In this document: positions 56,688 to 64,000 of the stretch, piece after piece
How positions within the stretch are numbered: the first letter of the stretch is position 1
Layout of the letters: each line of letters opens with the position of its first letter
NCBI RefSeq assembly: GCF_051433195.1
Contig: NZ_JBHMFT010000007.1
Coordinates: 164,023-228,022 of the forward strand
Source of the DNA: Falsiroseomonas sp051433195
GTDB lineage: Bacteria; Pseudomonadota; Alphaproteobacteria; Acetobacterales; Acetobacteraceae
DNA: 64,000 nucleotides
Direction of reading: 5' to 3'
Program-made: the position numbers and the translations under genes
The notes under the pieces: model-generated
Told to the model about the DNA's origin: nothing
Seen by the model: only the letters and a program-made list of their open reading frames with translations
The model's database searches: none

Positions 56688-56872
56688 CCGTGCCGCGCGC
56701 CGCAGCGCGTGGTCCGGCGGAACTTCTCGGCACCCCATCTCTCACCTGCGCGGCGGGCGCCGCTTCAAGGCGGACCGGCCGAAGCCGGGTCGCGCCACAG
56801 GAGGTCTCCGACAGGTTCGGACAGGGACCGAGGCCCCCGCCCTGCCCGGCGCCCCAGGGGCGCCGAATTTCG

Positions 56873-57571
56873 TCAGCCCGCGGTCAGCGTGGCGATGTCG
56901 ACCTTGAGGCCCGGGCCCATGGACGAGCTCAGCGACACCTTCTTCACGTAGGTGCCCTTGGCGCCGGTCGGGCGGGCCTTCTGGATCGCGTCGATGAAGG
57001 CGCGCGCATTGGCCAGCAGGCTGTCGGCCTCGAAGCTCGCCTTGCCGATGCCGGCATGCACGATGCCCGCCTTCTCGGCGCGGAACTCCACCTGGCCGGC
57101 CTTGGCCGCGGTCACCGCGCCCTTGACGTCCATGGTCACGGTCCCGAGGCGCGGGTTCGGCATCAGGCCGCGCGGGCCGAGCACCTTACCCAGGCGACCG
57201 ACCAGCGCCATCATGTCCGGCGTGGCGATGCAGCGGTCGAAGTCGATCTTGCCTTCCTGCACGGCGGCGGCCAGGTCGTCCGCGCCGACCACGTCGGCAC
57301 CGGCAGCCAGCGCTTCCTCGGCCTTCGCGCCACGGGCAAAAACAGCGACGCGCACGGTCTTGCCGGTGCCGTTCGGCAGGCCGACCACGCCGCGCACCAT
57401 CTGGTCCGCATGGCGGGGGTCGATGCCGAGGTTCATCGAGATCTCGATGGTCTCGTCGAACTTCGCCTTGGCGTTCGACTTGGCCAGCTTGATGGCCTCA
57501 TCCAGCGCGTAGTTCTTGTTCTGGTCGAGGCTGGAGACGATCGCCTTGAGGCGCTTTCCCTGCTTTGCCAT
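56873..57571 (-). CDS. rplA: 50S ribosomal protein L1
   Basis: A 232-residue L1 of the mobile stalk that guides deacylated tRNA out of the E site. The family core VVGLPNGTGKTVRVAVFA and LGPRGLMPNPRLGTV are conserved, as is the C-terminal TGAKGTYVKKVSLSSSMGPG. In other bacteria L1 represses the rplK-rplA mRNA. The start lies 3 bp after rplK. Confidence 0.97.
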   Translation of the reverse strand: MAKQGKRLKAIVSSLDQNKNYALDEAIKLAKSNAKAKFDETIEISMNLGIDPRHADQMVRGVVGLPNGTGKTVRVAVFARGAKAEEALAAGADVVGADDLAAAVQEGKIDFDRCIATPDMMALVGRLGKVLGPRGLMPNPRLGTVTMDVKGAVTAAKAGQVEFRAEKAGIVHAGIGKASFEADSLLANARAFIDAIQKARPTGAKGTYVKKVSLSSSMGPGLKVDIATLTAG

Positions 57572-57574
57572 GGC

Positions 57575-58009
57575 TCAGCCCTCCACCACGGTCATGCCCA
57601 TGGAACGGGCGGAACCTGCCAGCATGCGCACGGCGCTCTCGACATCGGTGCAGTTCATGTCCTTCATCTTCACCGCGGCGATCTCGCGCAGCTGGGTCTT
57701 GGTGACCCGGCCCACCGTCGCACCCTTGCCCGGTGTCAGGCTGCCCTTCTCGATCTTGGCCGCCTTCATCAGGAAGTAGGTGTTCGGCGGGGTCTTCATG
57801 ATGAAGGAGAAGGTGCGGTCGGAGAACGCGGTGATCACGACCGGAGTGGGCGTGCCCGGCTCCAGCTGCTGCGTCGCTGCGTTGAATTCCTTCACGAACT
57901 GCATGATGTTCAGGCCGCGCTGACCGAGCGCCGGGCCGATCGGCGGGGACGGGTTCGCCTTGCCCGCCGGCACCTGCAGCTTGATGTAGCCTACGATCTT
58001 CTTCGCCAC
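57575..58009 (-). CDS. rplK: 50S ribosomal protein L11
   Basis: A 144-residue L11 of the GTPase-associated centre. The proline-rich N-terminal GKANPSPPIGPALGQRGLNI and the C-terminal rRNA-binding domain (TPGKGATVGRVTKTQLREIA) are typical. Lysines that PrmA methylates lie near the N-terminus. It is first after the promoter at 58127-58155, with a leader of about 110 nt containing a hairpin. Confidence 0.97.
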   Translation of the reverse strand: MAKKIVGYIKLQVPAGKANPSPPIGPALGQRGLNIMQFVKEFNAATQQLEPGTPTPVVITAFSDRTFSFIMKTPPNTYFLMKAAKIEKGSLTPGKGATVGRVTKTQLREIAAVKMKDMNCTDVESAVRMLAGSARSMGMTVVEG

Positions 58010-58089
58010 TGTGAGCGGTATCCTCTATTGGAGGACCGCGGTGCCTGCGACGCCCACCAGGGCGTCTCCCGCGTTCCAGACAGCCGAAA

Positions 58090-58110
58090 GGCCCGGAAAA
58101 CGCCCGGGCC
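58090..58110 (-). promoter_or_regulatory. Leader hairpin before rplK
   Basis: On the minus strand GGCCCGG and CCGGGCC (58104-58110 and 58090-58096) form a 7-bp stem followed by TTT. It is transcribed from the promoter just upstream, so it may be an attenuator or part of an L1-binding leader. Which of these it is cannot be told from the sequence. Confidence 0.5.
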
Positions 58111-58126
58111 GGTCAGCGGAGGCGGG

Positions 58127-58155
58127 CGTATAGCCCTGCGCGGATGGCGAGTCCA
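58127..58155 (-). promoter_or_regulatory. Promoter between nusG and rplK
   Basis: On the minus strand TGGACT (58150-58155) and TATACG (58127-58132) are 17 nt apart, each matching four of six consensus positions. It would drive rplK-rplA-rplJ-rplL-rpoB-rpoC. A small CCCC/GGGG hairpin after the nusG stop (58157-58169) lies just upstream. Confidence 0.6.
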
Positions 58156-58174
58156 GCCCCTTGAGGGGCCGCTC

Positions 58175-58711
58175 TCAGACCTTCTCGACCTGCCCGTATT
58201 CCAGTTCGACCGGCGTGGAGCGGCCGAAGATGGAGACGGAAACCTTCACGCGGCCGCGCTCCTCGTCCACTTCCTCGACCGTGCCGTTGAAGCTGGTGAA
58301 GGGGCCATCGGCCACGCGCACCTGCTCGCCGACCTCGAAGATGATGGAGGGGCGCTTTGGCTTGTCTGCGCCGTCCTGCACCTGCTTCAGCATCCGCTGG
58401 GCTTCGGATTCGCGGATCGGCGTCGGGCGGTTCTTCTCGCCCAGGAAGCCGGTGACCTTCGGGGTGTTCTTGACCAGGTGCCAGGCGTCGTCGGTCATTT
58501 CCATCTTCACCAGCACGTAGCCGGGGAAGAACTTCCGCTCCTGGTTGGTCTTCTGGCCGCGGCGGACTTCCACCACTTCCTCGGCCGGGACCAGGATTTC
58601 CTCGAAGGCGTCGGCGAGGCCCTTCTGGGCCGCCTGCTCACGCAGCTGCTGGCTGATCTTCTTCTCGAAGCCCGAATAGACGTGGACCACGTACCACTTC
58701 TTGTCCGCCAT
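58175..58711 (-). CDS. nusG: Transcription termination/antitermination protein NusG
   Basis: A 178-residue NusG. The N-terminal NGN domain (ADKKWYVVHVYSGFEKKISQ and FFPGYVLVKMEM) binds RNA polymerase; the KOW domain (GEQVRVADGPFTSFNGTVEEVD) binds Rho or S10. ATG 58711 shares one base with the secE stop (TGATG), so translation is coupled. The usual secE-nusG-rplK order is kept. Confidence 0.97.
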   Translation of the reverse strand: MADKKWYVVHVYSGFEKKISQQLREQAAQKGLADAFEEILVPAEEVVEVRRGQKTNQERKFFPGYVLVKMEMTDDAWHLVKNTPKVTGFLGEKNRPTPIRESEAQRMLKQVQDGADKPKRPSIIFEVGEQVRVADGPFTSFNGTVEEVDEERGRVKVSVSIFGRSTPVELEYGQVEKV

Positions 58712-58908
58712 CACCCACCCACCCCGAAGAGCATCCGCATCGCGTAGGCGATGATCTGGTCCACAACCAGGAAGAACACCGCGGCCAGCGCCGAAAGCGC
58801 CAGCACGAGGCCGGTCGTGATCAGCGTCTCCTTGCGCGACGGCCAGGTGACGCGGGCGACTTCCTGCCGCACCTCGCGGACATACGCTGCGGGATCGAGC
58901 TTGGCCAA
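58711..58908 (-). CDS. secE: Preprotein translocase subunit SecE (short form)
   Basis: A 65-residue single-helix SecE of the short type. The amphipathic segment VREVRQEVARVTWPSRKETL carries the conserved Trp-Pro-Ser, and one membrane helix follows (TTGLVLALSALAAVFFLVVDQII). The start is TTG 58908 with AAGGGG upstream; GTG 58923 is an alternative. It joins SecY (encoded at 33288) in the Sec channel. It follows tRNA-Trp and overlaps nusG. Confidence 0.92.
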   Translation of the reverse strand: MAKLDPAAYVREVRQEVARVTWPSRKETLITTGLVLALSALAAVFFLVVDQIIAYAMRMLFGVGG

Positions 58909-59020
58909 GACGGCCCCTTTCACGGACAAGACACCGAAAACGATAGCATTTCCTGGCCTGCGCGGCCGGCGGCGTCCCGTTCCGGGGACGCCTTCGGCCA
59001 CGACGCTCGCGCGGCCGCTT

Positions 59021-59097
59021 GGCAGGGGCGGAGGGAGTCGAACCCCCAACCTCCGGTTTTGGAGACCGGCGCTCTAGCCAATTGAGCTACGCCCCTA
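59021..59097 (-). tRNA. tRNA-Trp (CCA anticodon)
   Basis: A full cloverleaf on the minus strand: acceptor stem AGGGGCG / CGCCCCT, D-arm, anticodon loop CTCCAAA with anticodon CCA at 59061-59063, TTCGACT T-loop, and an encoded 3' CCA (59021-59023). It lies upstream of secE, the usual place. Confidence 0.97.
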
Positions 59098-59125
59098 AGG
59101 GTCCGCGCGAGGGCGGTCCTCTATA

Positions 59126-59563
59126 TCAGCGCGCGGAGCCTGTCGAGGGGCGCCCGACGGTCACGACGAGGGTCCGGCCGAGCTTGTCGTGCCAGGTCTG
59201 CCGGCGCGGGTCCCACAGCATCCAGAAATAGCCCAGGCACAGCGGAATGGCGGACAGCAGGTAGCCGAGGTAGCGCAGCACCAGGCGGCGGAGCGACGGC
59301 TGCCCGCCGGTCTCGGCATCGACGATGCGCAGGCCGAGCGCCAGCTTCCCAGGGGTGGCACCCCGATCCGCCCAGAAGGTCAGCACCACCAGCGCGCCGA
59401 TGATGTTGGCCATCGCCTCCCCGGCGCCGGACAGCTCCCCGCCATTGGCCAGCGCCCCCAGCGTGCCGAGCACCAGCGACAGCGGCAGCAGCCACAGCAG
59501 GTCGATCAGCTGTGCGCCGAGGCGGGGGCCGAAGCCTGCCAGTTCCATCCCGTGTGCCGACAT
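59126..59563 (-). CDS. RDD-family membrane protein
   Basis: A 145-residue membrane protein of the RDD family. The name-giving segment appears near the start (GFGPRLGAQLIDLLWLLPLS, with the Arg and Asp positions) and again as WADRGATPGKLALGLRIVD; three or four membrane helices are predicted. Some RDD proteins exchange ions, but most have unknown roles. It is inserted between tuf copy 2 and tRNA-Trp, an unusual guest in this cluster. A strong terminator lies upstream, so it probably has its own promoter. Confidence 0.85.
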   Translation of the reverse strand: MSAHGMELAGFGPRLGAQLIDLLWLLPLSLVLGTLGALANGGELSGAGEAMANIIGALVVLTFWADRGATPGKLALGLRIVDAETGGQPSLRRLVLRYLGYLLSAIPLCLGYFWMLWDPRRQTWHDKLGRTLVVTVGRPSTGSAR

Positions 59564-59587
59564 GCCCTGCTACGCCTCCCTCAAGTG

Positions 59588-59620
59588 AAACGGGGCGGGT
59601 CGCTCGCACGACCCGCCCCG
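59588..59620 (-). terminator. Intrinsic terminator after tuf copy 2
   Basis: A perfect 12-bp GC stem (59591-59602 with 59609-59620, loop 6 nt) is followed on the minus strand by TTT (59588-59590). It lies 37 nt after the tuf stop and should end the tRNA-Tyr-tRNA-Gly-tuf transcript. Confidence 0.8.
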
Positions 59621-59657
59621 CCCCCTGCCCCGCCCCCTGGCCTGATCCGGGACCGCC

Positions 59658-60845
<1,188 letters not shown>

Positions 60846-60910
60846 CTGCCTGTTCCCGCTATCCAGACCCTGTCTGCCGCGCGCCACTGTGCCGCCGGCC
60901 CGCGCGCGCG

Positions 60911-60985
<75 letters not shown>

Positions 60986-61040
60986 ACGCGGGACCTGAGC
61001 GGGAGGCCTGACGACCCGTAGGAAGCAACCGGGGAAGGTA

Positions 61041-61122
61041 TGGAGGGGGTTGGATTCGAACCAACGTAGGCTGAGCCAGCGGATTTACAGTCCGCCCCCT
61101 TTAGCCACTCGGGCACCCCTCC
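61041..61122 (-). tRNA. tRNA-Tyr (GTA anticodon)
   Basis: An 82-nt class II tRNA with acceptor stem GGAGGGG / CCCCTCC, anticodon stem GCGGA / TCCGC, anticodon GTA at 61086-61088, a long variable arm and a TTCGAAT T-loop. CCA is not encoded. It is first in the tRNA-Tyr, tRNA-Gly, tuf transcript. Confidence 0.97.
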
Positions 61123-61175
61123 GCAGCCTTCGACAGGCCTGCCGCGCCCCAGGCTCATCACCCGGAGCGGGGCGG

Positions 61176-61204
61176 GACTTGCCCCTTTGCGCGGCCGCTG
61201 TCAA
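61176..61204 (-). promoter_or_regulatory. Candidate promoter of the tRNA-Tyr-tRNA-Gly-tuf transcript
   Basis: A perfect TTGACA (61199-61204) on the minus strand is followed after 17 nt by CAAGTC (61176-61181), a weak -10. The position, about 55 nt before the tRNA-Tyr start, fits. The other strand of this 156-bp gap also serves rlmB. Confidence 0.45.
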
Positions 61205-61278
61205 CGGCTTCCGGGCAGCGGGCTGGCACGGCGAGTGCGCGCTTGGACAGGGCGCGCCCGGCGGCGCAGAATGGTACC

Positions 61279-62811
61279 ATGTCCAAGCCCCCGCCTCGTC
61301 GTCCCTCCTCCGCCTCCGGCGGCCCCGCCGGGCGCCCGCCCGGCCGTGGCCCCGCAGGGGGCCCGCCCAGCCGTAGCCCCGCAGGGGGCCCGCCCGGCCG
61401 TGGCCCTGCCGGCAAGCCGCCGCGCGGTGGCGCCCCGGCAGGCCCGAAGCCGGCCGGCAGCCGCCCGCCCGGCGCGCCGCCGGAGCGGCCCGGCCGCGAT
61501 GCCGCCGAACGGCCCGGACGCCCCACCACCGAGCGGCCCGCCCGCGACACGGAGGACCGGCCGTTCCGCCCGCTTGGCGAACGCCCGCCGCGCAGCATCG
61601 GCGGTGCGGCCGCGCGGGGCACCGCAGGCCAGCGCAGCTTCCAGAAGCCCAGGGGGGCTCCGGGCGGCAAGCCGGGGCGCAAGCCGACCGGCAAGCCGGG
61701 TGGCTTCACCCGCAACCCGACGGACCGCGCCCCCCGCCCCTCGGCGCCCCGTGAGGCCGCGCCCGGCCGCACGCCCTTCGCGCCCGCGCCCAATGCGCCG
61801 GAGCCCGAGGCGCCGGTCCGCGGCCGCGACCGGCGCGGCAGCGGCGAGACCCGGCTGCCGCGCGTGCAGCCCGCCGCCGCCCCGGTGCGGGAACCGCGTC
61901 CCTCCCAGGCCGCCATCGCGCGGGATGCGGCGCCGGGCGGTACGCTCTGGCTGTACGGCATCCACGCCGTGGCGGCCGCGCTCGCCAATCCGCGGCGTCG
62001 CCTGAAGCGCCTGCTGCTGACGGTCGATGCGGAGGCCGCGCTGGCCGAGGCGTTGCCGCGCCCCTGGCGGGTGCAGGCGGAACGCGTCGAGCGCAACCGC
62101 TTCCAGACCTTCCTGCTGGAGGATTCGATCCACCAGGGCGCCGCGCTGCTGGCCGAGCCGCTGCAGCCCATCCCGCTGGATGTCGCCATCGCGCAGCGGC
62201 CCGGACCGGTGCTGGTGCTGGACCGGGTGACGGACCCGCGCAATGTCGGCGCCATCCTGCGCTCCGCCGCCGCCTTCGGCGCCGCCTGCGTGGTGATGCA
62301 GGACCGCCACGCGCCGCCGGAGACCGGCGCCCTGGCCCGCGCGGCCTCCGGCGCGCTGGAGCTGGTGCCGATCTCGCGGGAGGTGAACCTGTCCCGTGCC
62401 ATCGTCGCGCTGCAACGCGCCGGCTTCTGGGTGCTGGGCCTGGCGGGCGAAGGCAAGCGGACCCTGGGCGAGGCGGTGCCGCGGGACCGGCGGAGCGTGC
62501 TGGTGCTGGGCGCCGAAGATGCCGGGTTGCGGCGCCTGCAACGCGAAACCTGCGACGAGCTGGTACGTCTGCCGATGGTGCCGGAGGTGGAGAGCCTGAA
62601 CGTCGCCGCCGCCGCGGCCGTCGGGCTTTACGAGATCGCCCGCGACGGCATGCTGCCGGATGACGAGGCGCCCGATCCGCAGGATGCGGATGAGCTGGAT
62701 GATCCGCAGGATGCGGATGAGCTGGATGATCCGCAGGATGCGGATGAGCTGGAAGACCCGCAGGACCAGGACGACGCGGACGATTCGCCGGAGGAGGACG
62801 AACAGGCATGA
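61279..62811 (+). CDS. rlmB: 23S rRNA (guanosine-2'-O-)-methyltransferase RlmB, with long disordered ends
   Basis: A 510-residue SpoU/SPOUT methyltransferase, about twice the usual 245. The substrate-binding domain starts near residue 222 (LWLYGIHAVAAAL). The knotted SAM domain starts near 309 and holds motifs DRVTDPRNVGAILRSAAAFGA, LVLGAEDAGLRRL and PMVPEVESLNVAAAAAVGLYE. RlmB methylates the 2'-O of G2251 (E. coli numbering) in the P-loop of 23S rRNA. The first 220 residues are a Pro/Gly/Arg-rich disordered run with a 27-bp repeat, and the last 48 are an acidic repeat. ATG 61279 is taken over an earlier frame start at 61243. Its end overlaps the next gene as ATGA. Confidence 0.92.
   Translation: MSKPPPRRPSSASGGPAGRPPGRGPAGGPPSRSPAGGPPGRGPAGKPPRGGAPAGPKPAGSRPPGAPPERPGRDAAERPGRPTTERPARDTEDRPFRPLGERPPRSIGGAAARGTAGQRSFQKPRGAPGGKPGRKPTGKPGGFTRNPTDRAPRPSAPREAAPGRTPFAPAPNAPEPEAPVRGRDRRGSGETRLPRVQPAAAPVREPRPSQAAIARDAAPGGTLWLYGIHAVAAALANPRRRLKRLLLTVDAEAALAEALPRPWRVQAERVERNRFQTFLLEDSIHQGAALLAEPLQPIPLDVAIAQRPGPVLVLDRVTDPRNVGAILRSAAAFGAACVVMQDRHAPPETGALARAASGALELVPISREVNLSRAIVALQRAGFWVLGLAGEGKRTLGEAVPRDRRSVLVLGAEDAGLRRLQRETCDELVRLPMVPEVESLNVAAAAAVGLYEIARDGMLPDDEAPDPQDADELDDPQDADELDDPQDADELEDPQDQDDADDSPEEDEQA
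61342..61422 (+). repeat. 27-bp tandem repeat in the rlmB 5' region
   Basis: Two near-identical 27-bp units (61342-61368 and 61369-61395) and a third degenerate one encode the Gly-Arg-Gly-Pro-Ala-Gly-Gly-Pro-Pro type motif of the disordered N-terminus. The repeat keeps the reading frame, so copy number can change without frameshift. Confidence 0.85.
62674..62754 (+). repeat. 27-bp tandem repeat in the rlmB 3' region
   Basis: Three copies (62674-62700, 62701-62727, 62728-62754), differing by one base at the end of the third, encode repeated Asp-Pro-Gln-Asp-Ala-Asp-Glu-Leu-Asp. A fourth partial copy follows. They build the acidic C-terminal tail. Confidence 0.95.
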
Positions 62812-63575
62812 CCAGCCCCGCCGCCACCGCCATCCTCGCCGCCCGCAGGGCCCGGTTGAACCTGGCCCCGCTCGGCGCCCATGCCCCGCATGACGCGGCC
62901 GGTGGCTACGCCGTGCAGCGGGAGGTGGCGCAGGCCATGGGCGCCATTCCGCCCGCCGGCTTCAAGATCGGCGCCACGACGAAGCAGATGCAGGCCTATC
63001 TCGGGCTTGCGGGGCCGGCAGCCGGCTTCGTGCCCGCTTCCGGGCTGCACGCCACGCCGGCGCAGGTGCGCTTCGCGGATTTCGTGGCGCCCGGCGTCGA
63101 ATGCGAGGTCGGGCTGCGGCTCGGCGCCGACCTGCCGCCCGGTCCCTGCACGCAGGACCAGGCGCGCGATGCGGTGGCGGAGGTGTTCGCCGCCATCGAG
63201 ATCGTCGAGAAGCGCTACGACGACCTGGCGGCGCTCGGTACGCCGACATTGATCGCGGACCAGGTGTTCCACGCCGCCGGCGTGCTGGGCGTGCCGGCGG
63301 CGAATTGGCGTGACCTGGACCTCGGGGCGACGCGCGGGCGGATGCACGTGGGTGGCGAATTGCGCGGCGAAGGGGTCGGCGCCGATCTGCTCGGGCATCC
63401 CTTCGCGGCGCTGGCCTGGCTGGCGGCCTCCCCGGCCGCCGCCGTCTTCGGCGGGCTGCGCGCCGGCCAGGTGGTGTTCCTGGGCTCCGTGACGCCGCCG
63501 ATCTGGATCGAGGGGCCGACCGAGGTGGAGGTGGCGTTCGACACGCTGGGCCGCGTCTCGCTGCGCTTCGTCTGA
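62808..63575 (+). CDS. 2-keto-4-pentenoate hydratase / FAH-like protein
   Basis: A 255-residue protein of the fumarylacetoacetate-hydrolase-like fold, subgroup of 2-hydroxypenta-2,4-dienoate hydratases that act late in meta-cleavage of aromatics. GFKIGATTKQMQAYLGL, PGVECEVGLRLGADLP (metal-binding Glu pair), AAIEIVEKRYDD and the closing TPPIWIEGP with VEVAFDTLG are present. It starts inside the rlmB stop (ATGA) and is thus coupled to rRNA methylation, with no other catabolic gene nearby. The true substrate is unknown. Confidence 0.85.
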   Translation: MTSPAATAILAARRARLNLAPLGAHAPHDAAGGYAVQREVAQAMGAIPPAGFKIGATTKQMQAYLGLAGPAAGFVPASGLHATPAQVRFADFVAPGVECEVGLRLGADLPPGPCTQDQARDAVAEVFAAIEIVEKRYDDLAALGTPTLIADQVFHAAGVLGVPAANWRDLDLGATRGRMHVGGELRGEGVGADLLGHPFAALAWLAASPAAAVFGGLRAGQVVFLGSVTPPIWIEGPTEVEVAFDTLGRVSLRFV

Positions 63576-63682
63576 ACAACCGCTTGCCGTTCACGCTTCG
63601 GCAATCCGGGCATGACAGGATGACCTCGCCGCAGCCTGTCGCGCGGCCTTTCGCCAGGATGGCGCCCTGCCCTGGGACCGCC

Positions 63683-63910
63683 ATGCGAATAGCTGACTGG
63701 AATACCCTCCCCGAGGATCTGCAGCTGGTCCTGTCGCGGGAGGCGCTGCGCCGTGCCGCCGAAACGCTGGCCGAACACGCGGAGCTGCTGGCGGAGGAGA
63801 TGGAGAGCGGAACGCTCTCCGACCGCGGTGGGTCTGACGCACTGCGGCTGTTCGCCGCGGTGGTGCGCGCCACCAACGAGGACGCCTTCGGCCAGGTCGG
63901 CCATGCTTGA
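63683..63910 (+). CDS. Small acidic helical protein of unknown function
   Basis: About 75 residues (MRIADWNTLPEDLQLVLSRE start), with a long amphipathic helix ALRRAAETLAEHAELLAEEM and a second helix ALRLFAAVVRATNED. It has no signal peptide or membrane segment. The sequence upstream in the same frame to 63584 looks non-coding, so the ATG at 63683 is used; the ribosome binding site is weak. It resembles the small helical proteins common in this lineage but I recognise no family. Confidence 0.6.
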   Translation: MRIADWNTLPEDLQLVLSREALRRAAETLAEHAELLAEEMESGTLSDRGGSDALRLFAAVVRATNEDAFGQVGHA

Positions 63911-63960
63911 GCGCGGTATCGCGGCAGGCTAAAGCACCCGGGCCCGCCTGATCCTGGCGC

Positions 63961-64000
63961 GCCGGGTTAGCACAGCGGTAGTGCAGCGGTTTTGTAAACC
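63961..64000 (+). tRNA. tRNA-Thr (TGT anticodon), cut by the window edge
   Basis: The first 40 nt of a tRNA: acceptor strand GCCGGGT, D-arm GCAC / GTGC, anticodon stem GCGGT and loop TTTGTAA with anticodon TGT at 63993-63995. The remainder lies beyond the window. It points away from the tRNA-Tyr/tRNA-Gly/tuf group. Confidence 0.9.

Noticed and set aside
56581..56745. N-terminal extension of L10 into the rplA-rplJ gap
   Set aside because: The extra residues are not conserved-looking, and GTG 56580 has a good ribosome binding site and the family start.

Overview
The window is a GC-rich (roughly 70 percent) chromosomal segment of an alphaproteobacterium, most likely Acetobacteraceae (Roseomonas-like). 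The evidence is the gene order rpsM-rpsK-rpoA-rplQ without rpsD, adk placed between secY and rpsM, a DUF6152-type secreted protein, Bug-family solute receptors, and the ligase-associated Lhr/MPE/exonuclease/ligase DNA repair gene set. No rRNA operon, insertion sequence, prophage or CRISPR array was seen.

Region 1 (1-10.5 kb) holds a DNA-repair gene set split in two. On the minus strand are an ATP-dependent DNA ligase and an MBL-fold exonuclease, overlapping by ATGA. About 4.4 kb away on the plus strand are an Lhr-type DEXH helicase and the metallophosphoesterase PdeM, overlapping by TTGA. Between them lie a doubled methyltransferase gene, a deletion-like junction joining an unidentified 5' gene fragment to the C-terminal end of an acyl-adenylating enzyme, an acyl carrier protein, two small exported or membrane proteins and a MOSC protein.

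Region 2 (10.5-29.9 kb) is ordinary single-gene and small-operon chromosome. It has a fasciclin protein and a photolyase reading away from a shared stress-type promoter, a PPP-like phosphatase, an HMG-CoA-lyase-like enzyme, ymdB-fau-6S RNA-zapA, class I aldolase, a TauE/SafE transporter, thiE, PhzF, FkbM, epmA/epmB, crcB-rarA, two orphan Bug receptors and an EamA transporter. Three intergenic gaps carry members of a stacked-hairpin repeat family.

Region 3 (29.9-61.1 kb, all minus strand) is the large transcription/translation supercluster. In transcription order it runs tRNA-Tyr, tRNA-Gly, tuf (copy 2), RDD protein, tRNA-Trp, secE, nusG, rplK, rplA, rplJ, rplL, rpoB, rpoC; then rpsL, rpsG, tuf (copy 1), the S10 genes, the spc genes with secY and adk, and the alpha genes ending at rplQ with an intrinsic terminator. 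fusA is missing from its usual place between rpsG and tuf. A good sigma70-type promoter precedes rpsL, another lies between nusG and rplK, and a third candidate precedes tRNA-Tyr. Hairpins that could attenuate or terminate sit after rpoC, between rplL and rpoB, between rplO and secY, and between adk and rpsM.

Region 4 (61.2-64 kb, plus strand) carries rlmB with very long low-complexity ends, a hydratase-like protein, a small unknown protein, and the first 40 nt of tRNA-Thr at the window edge.
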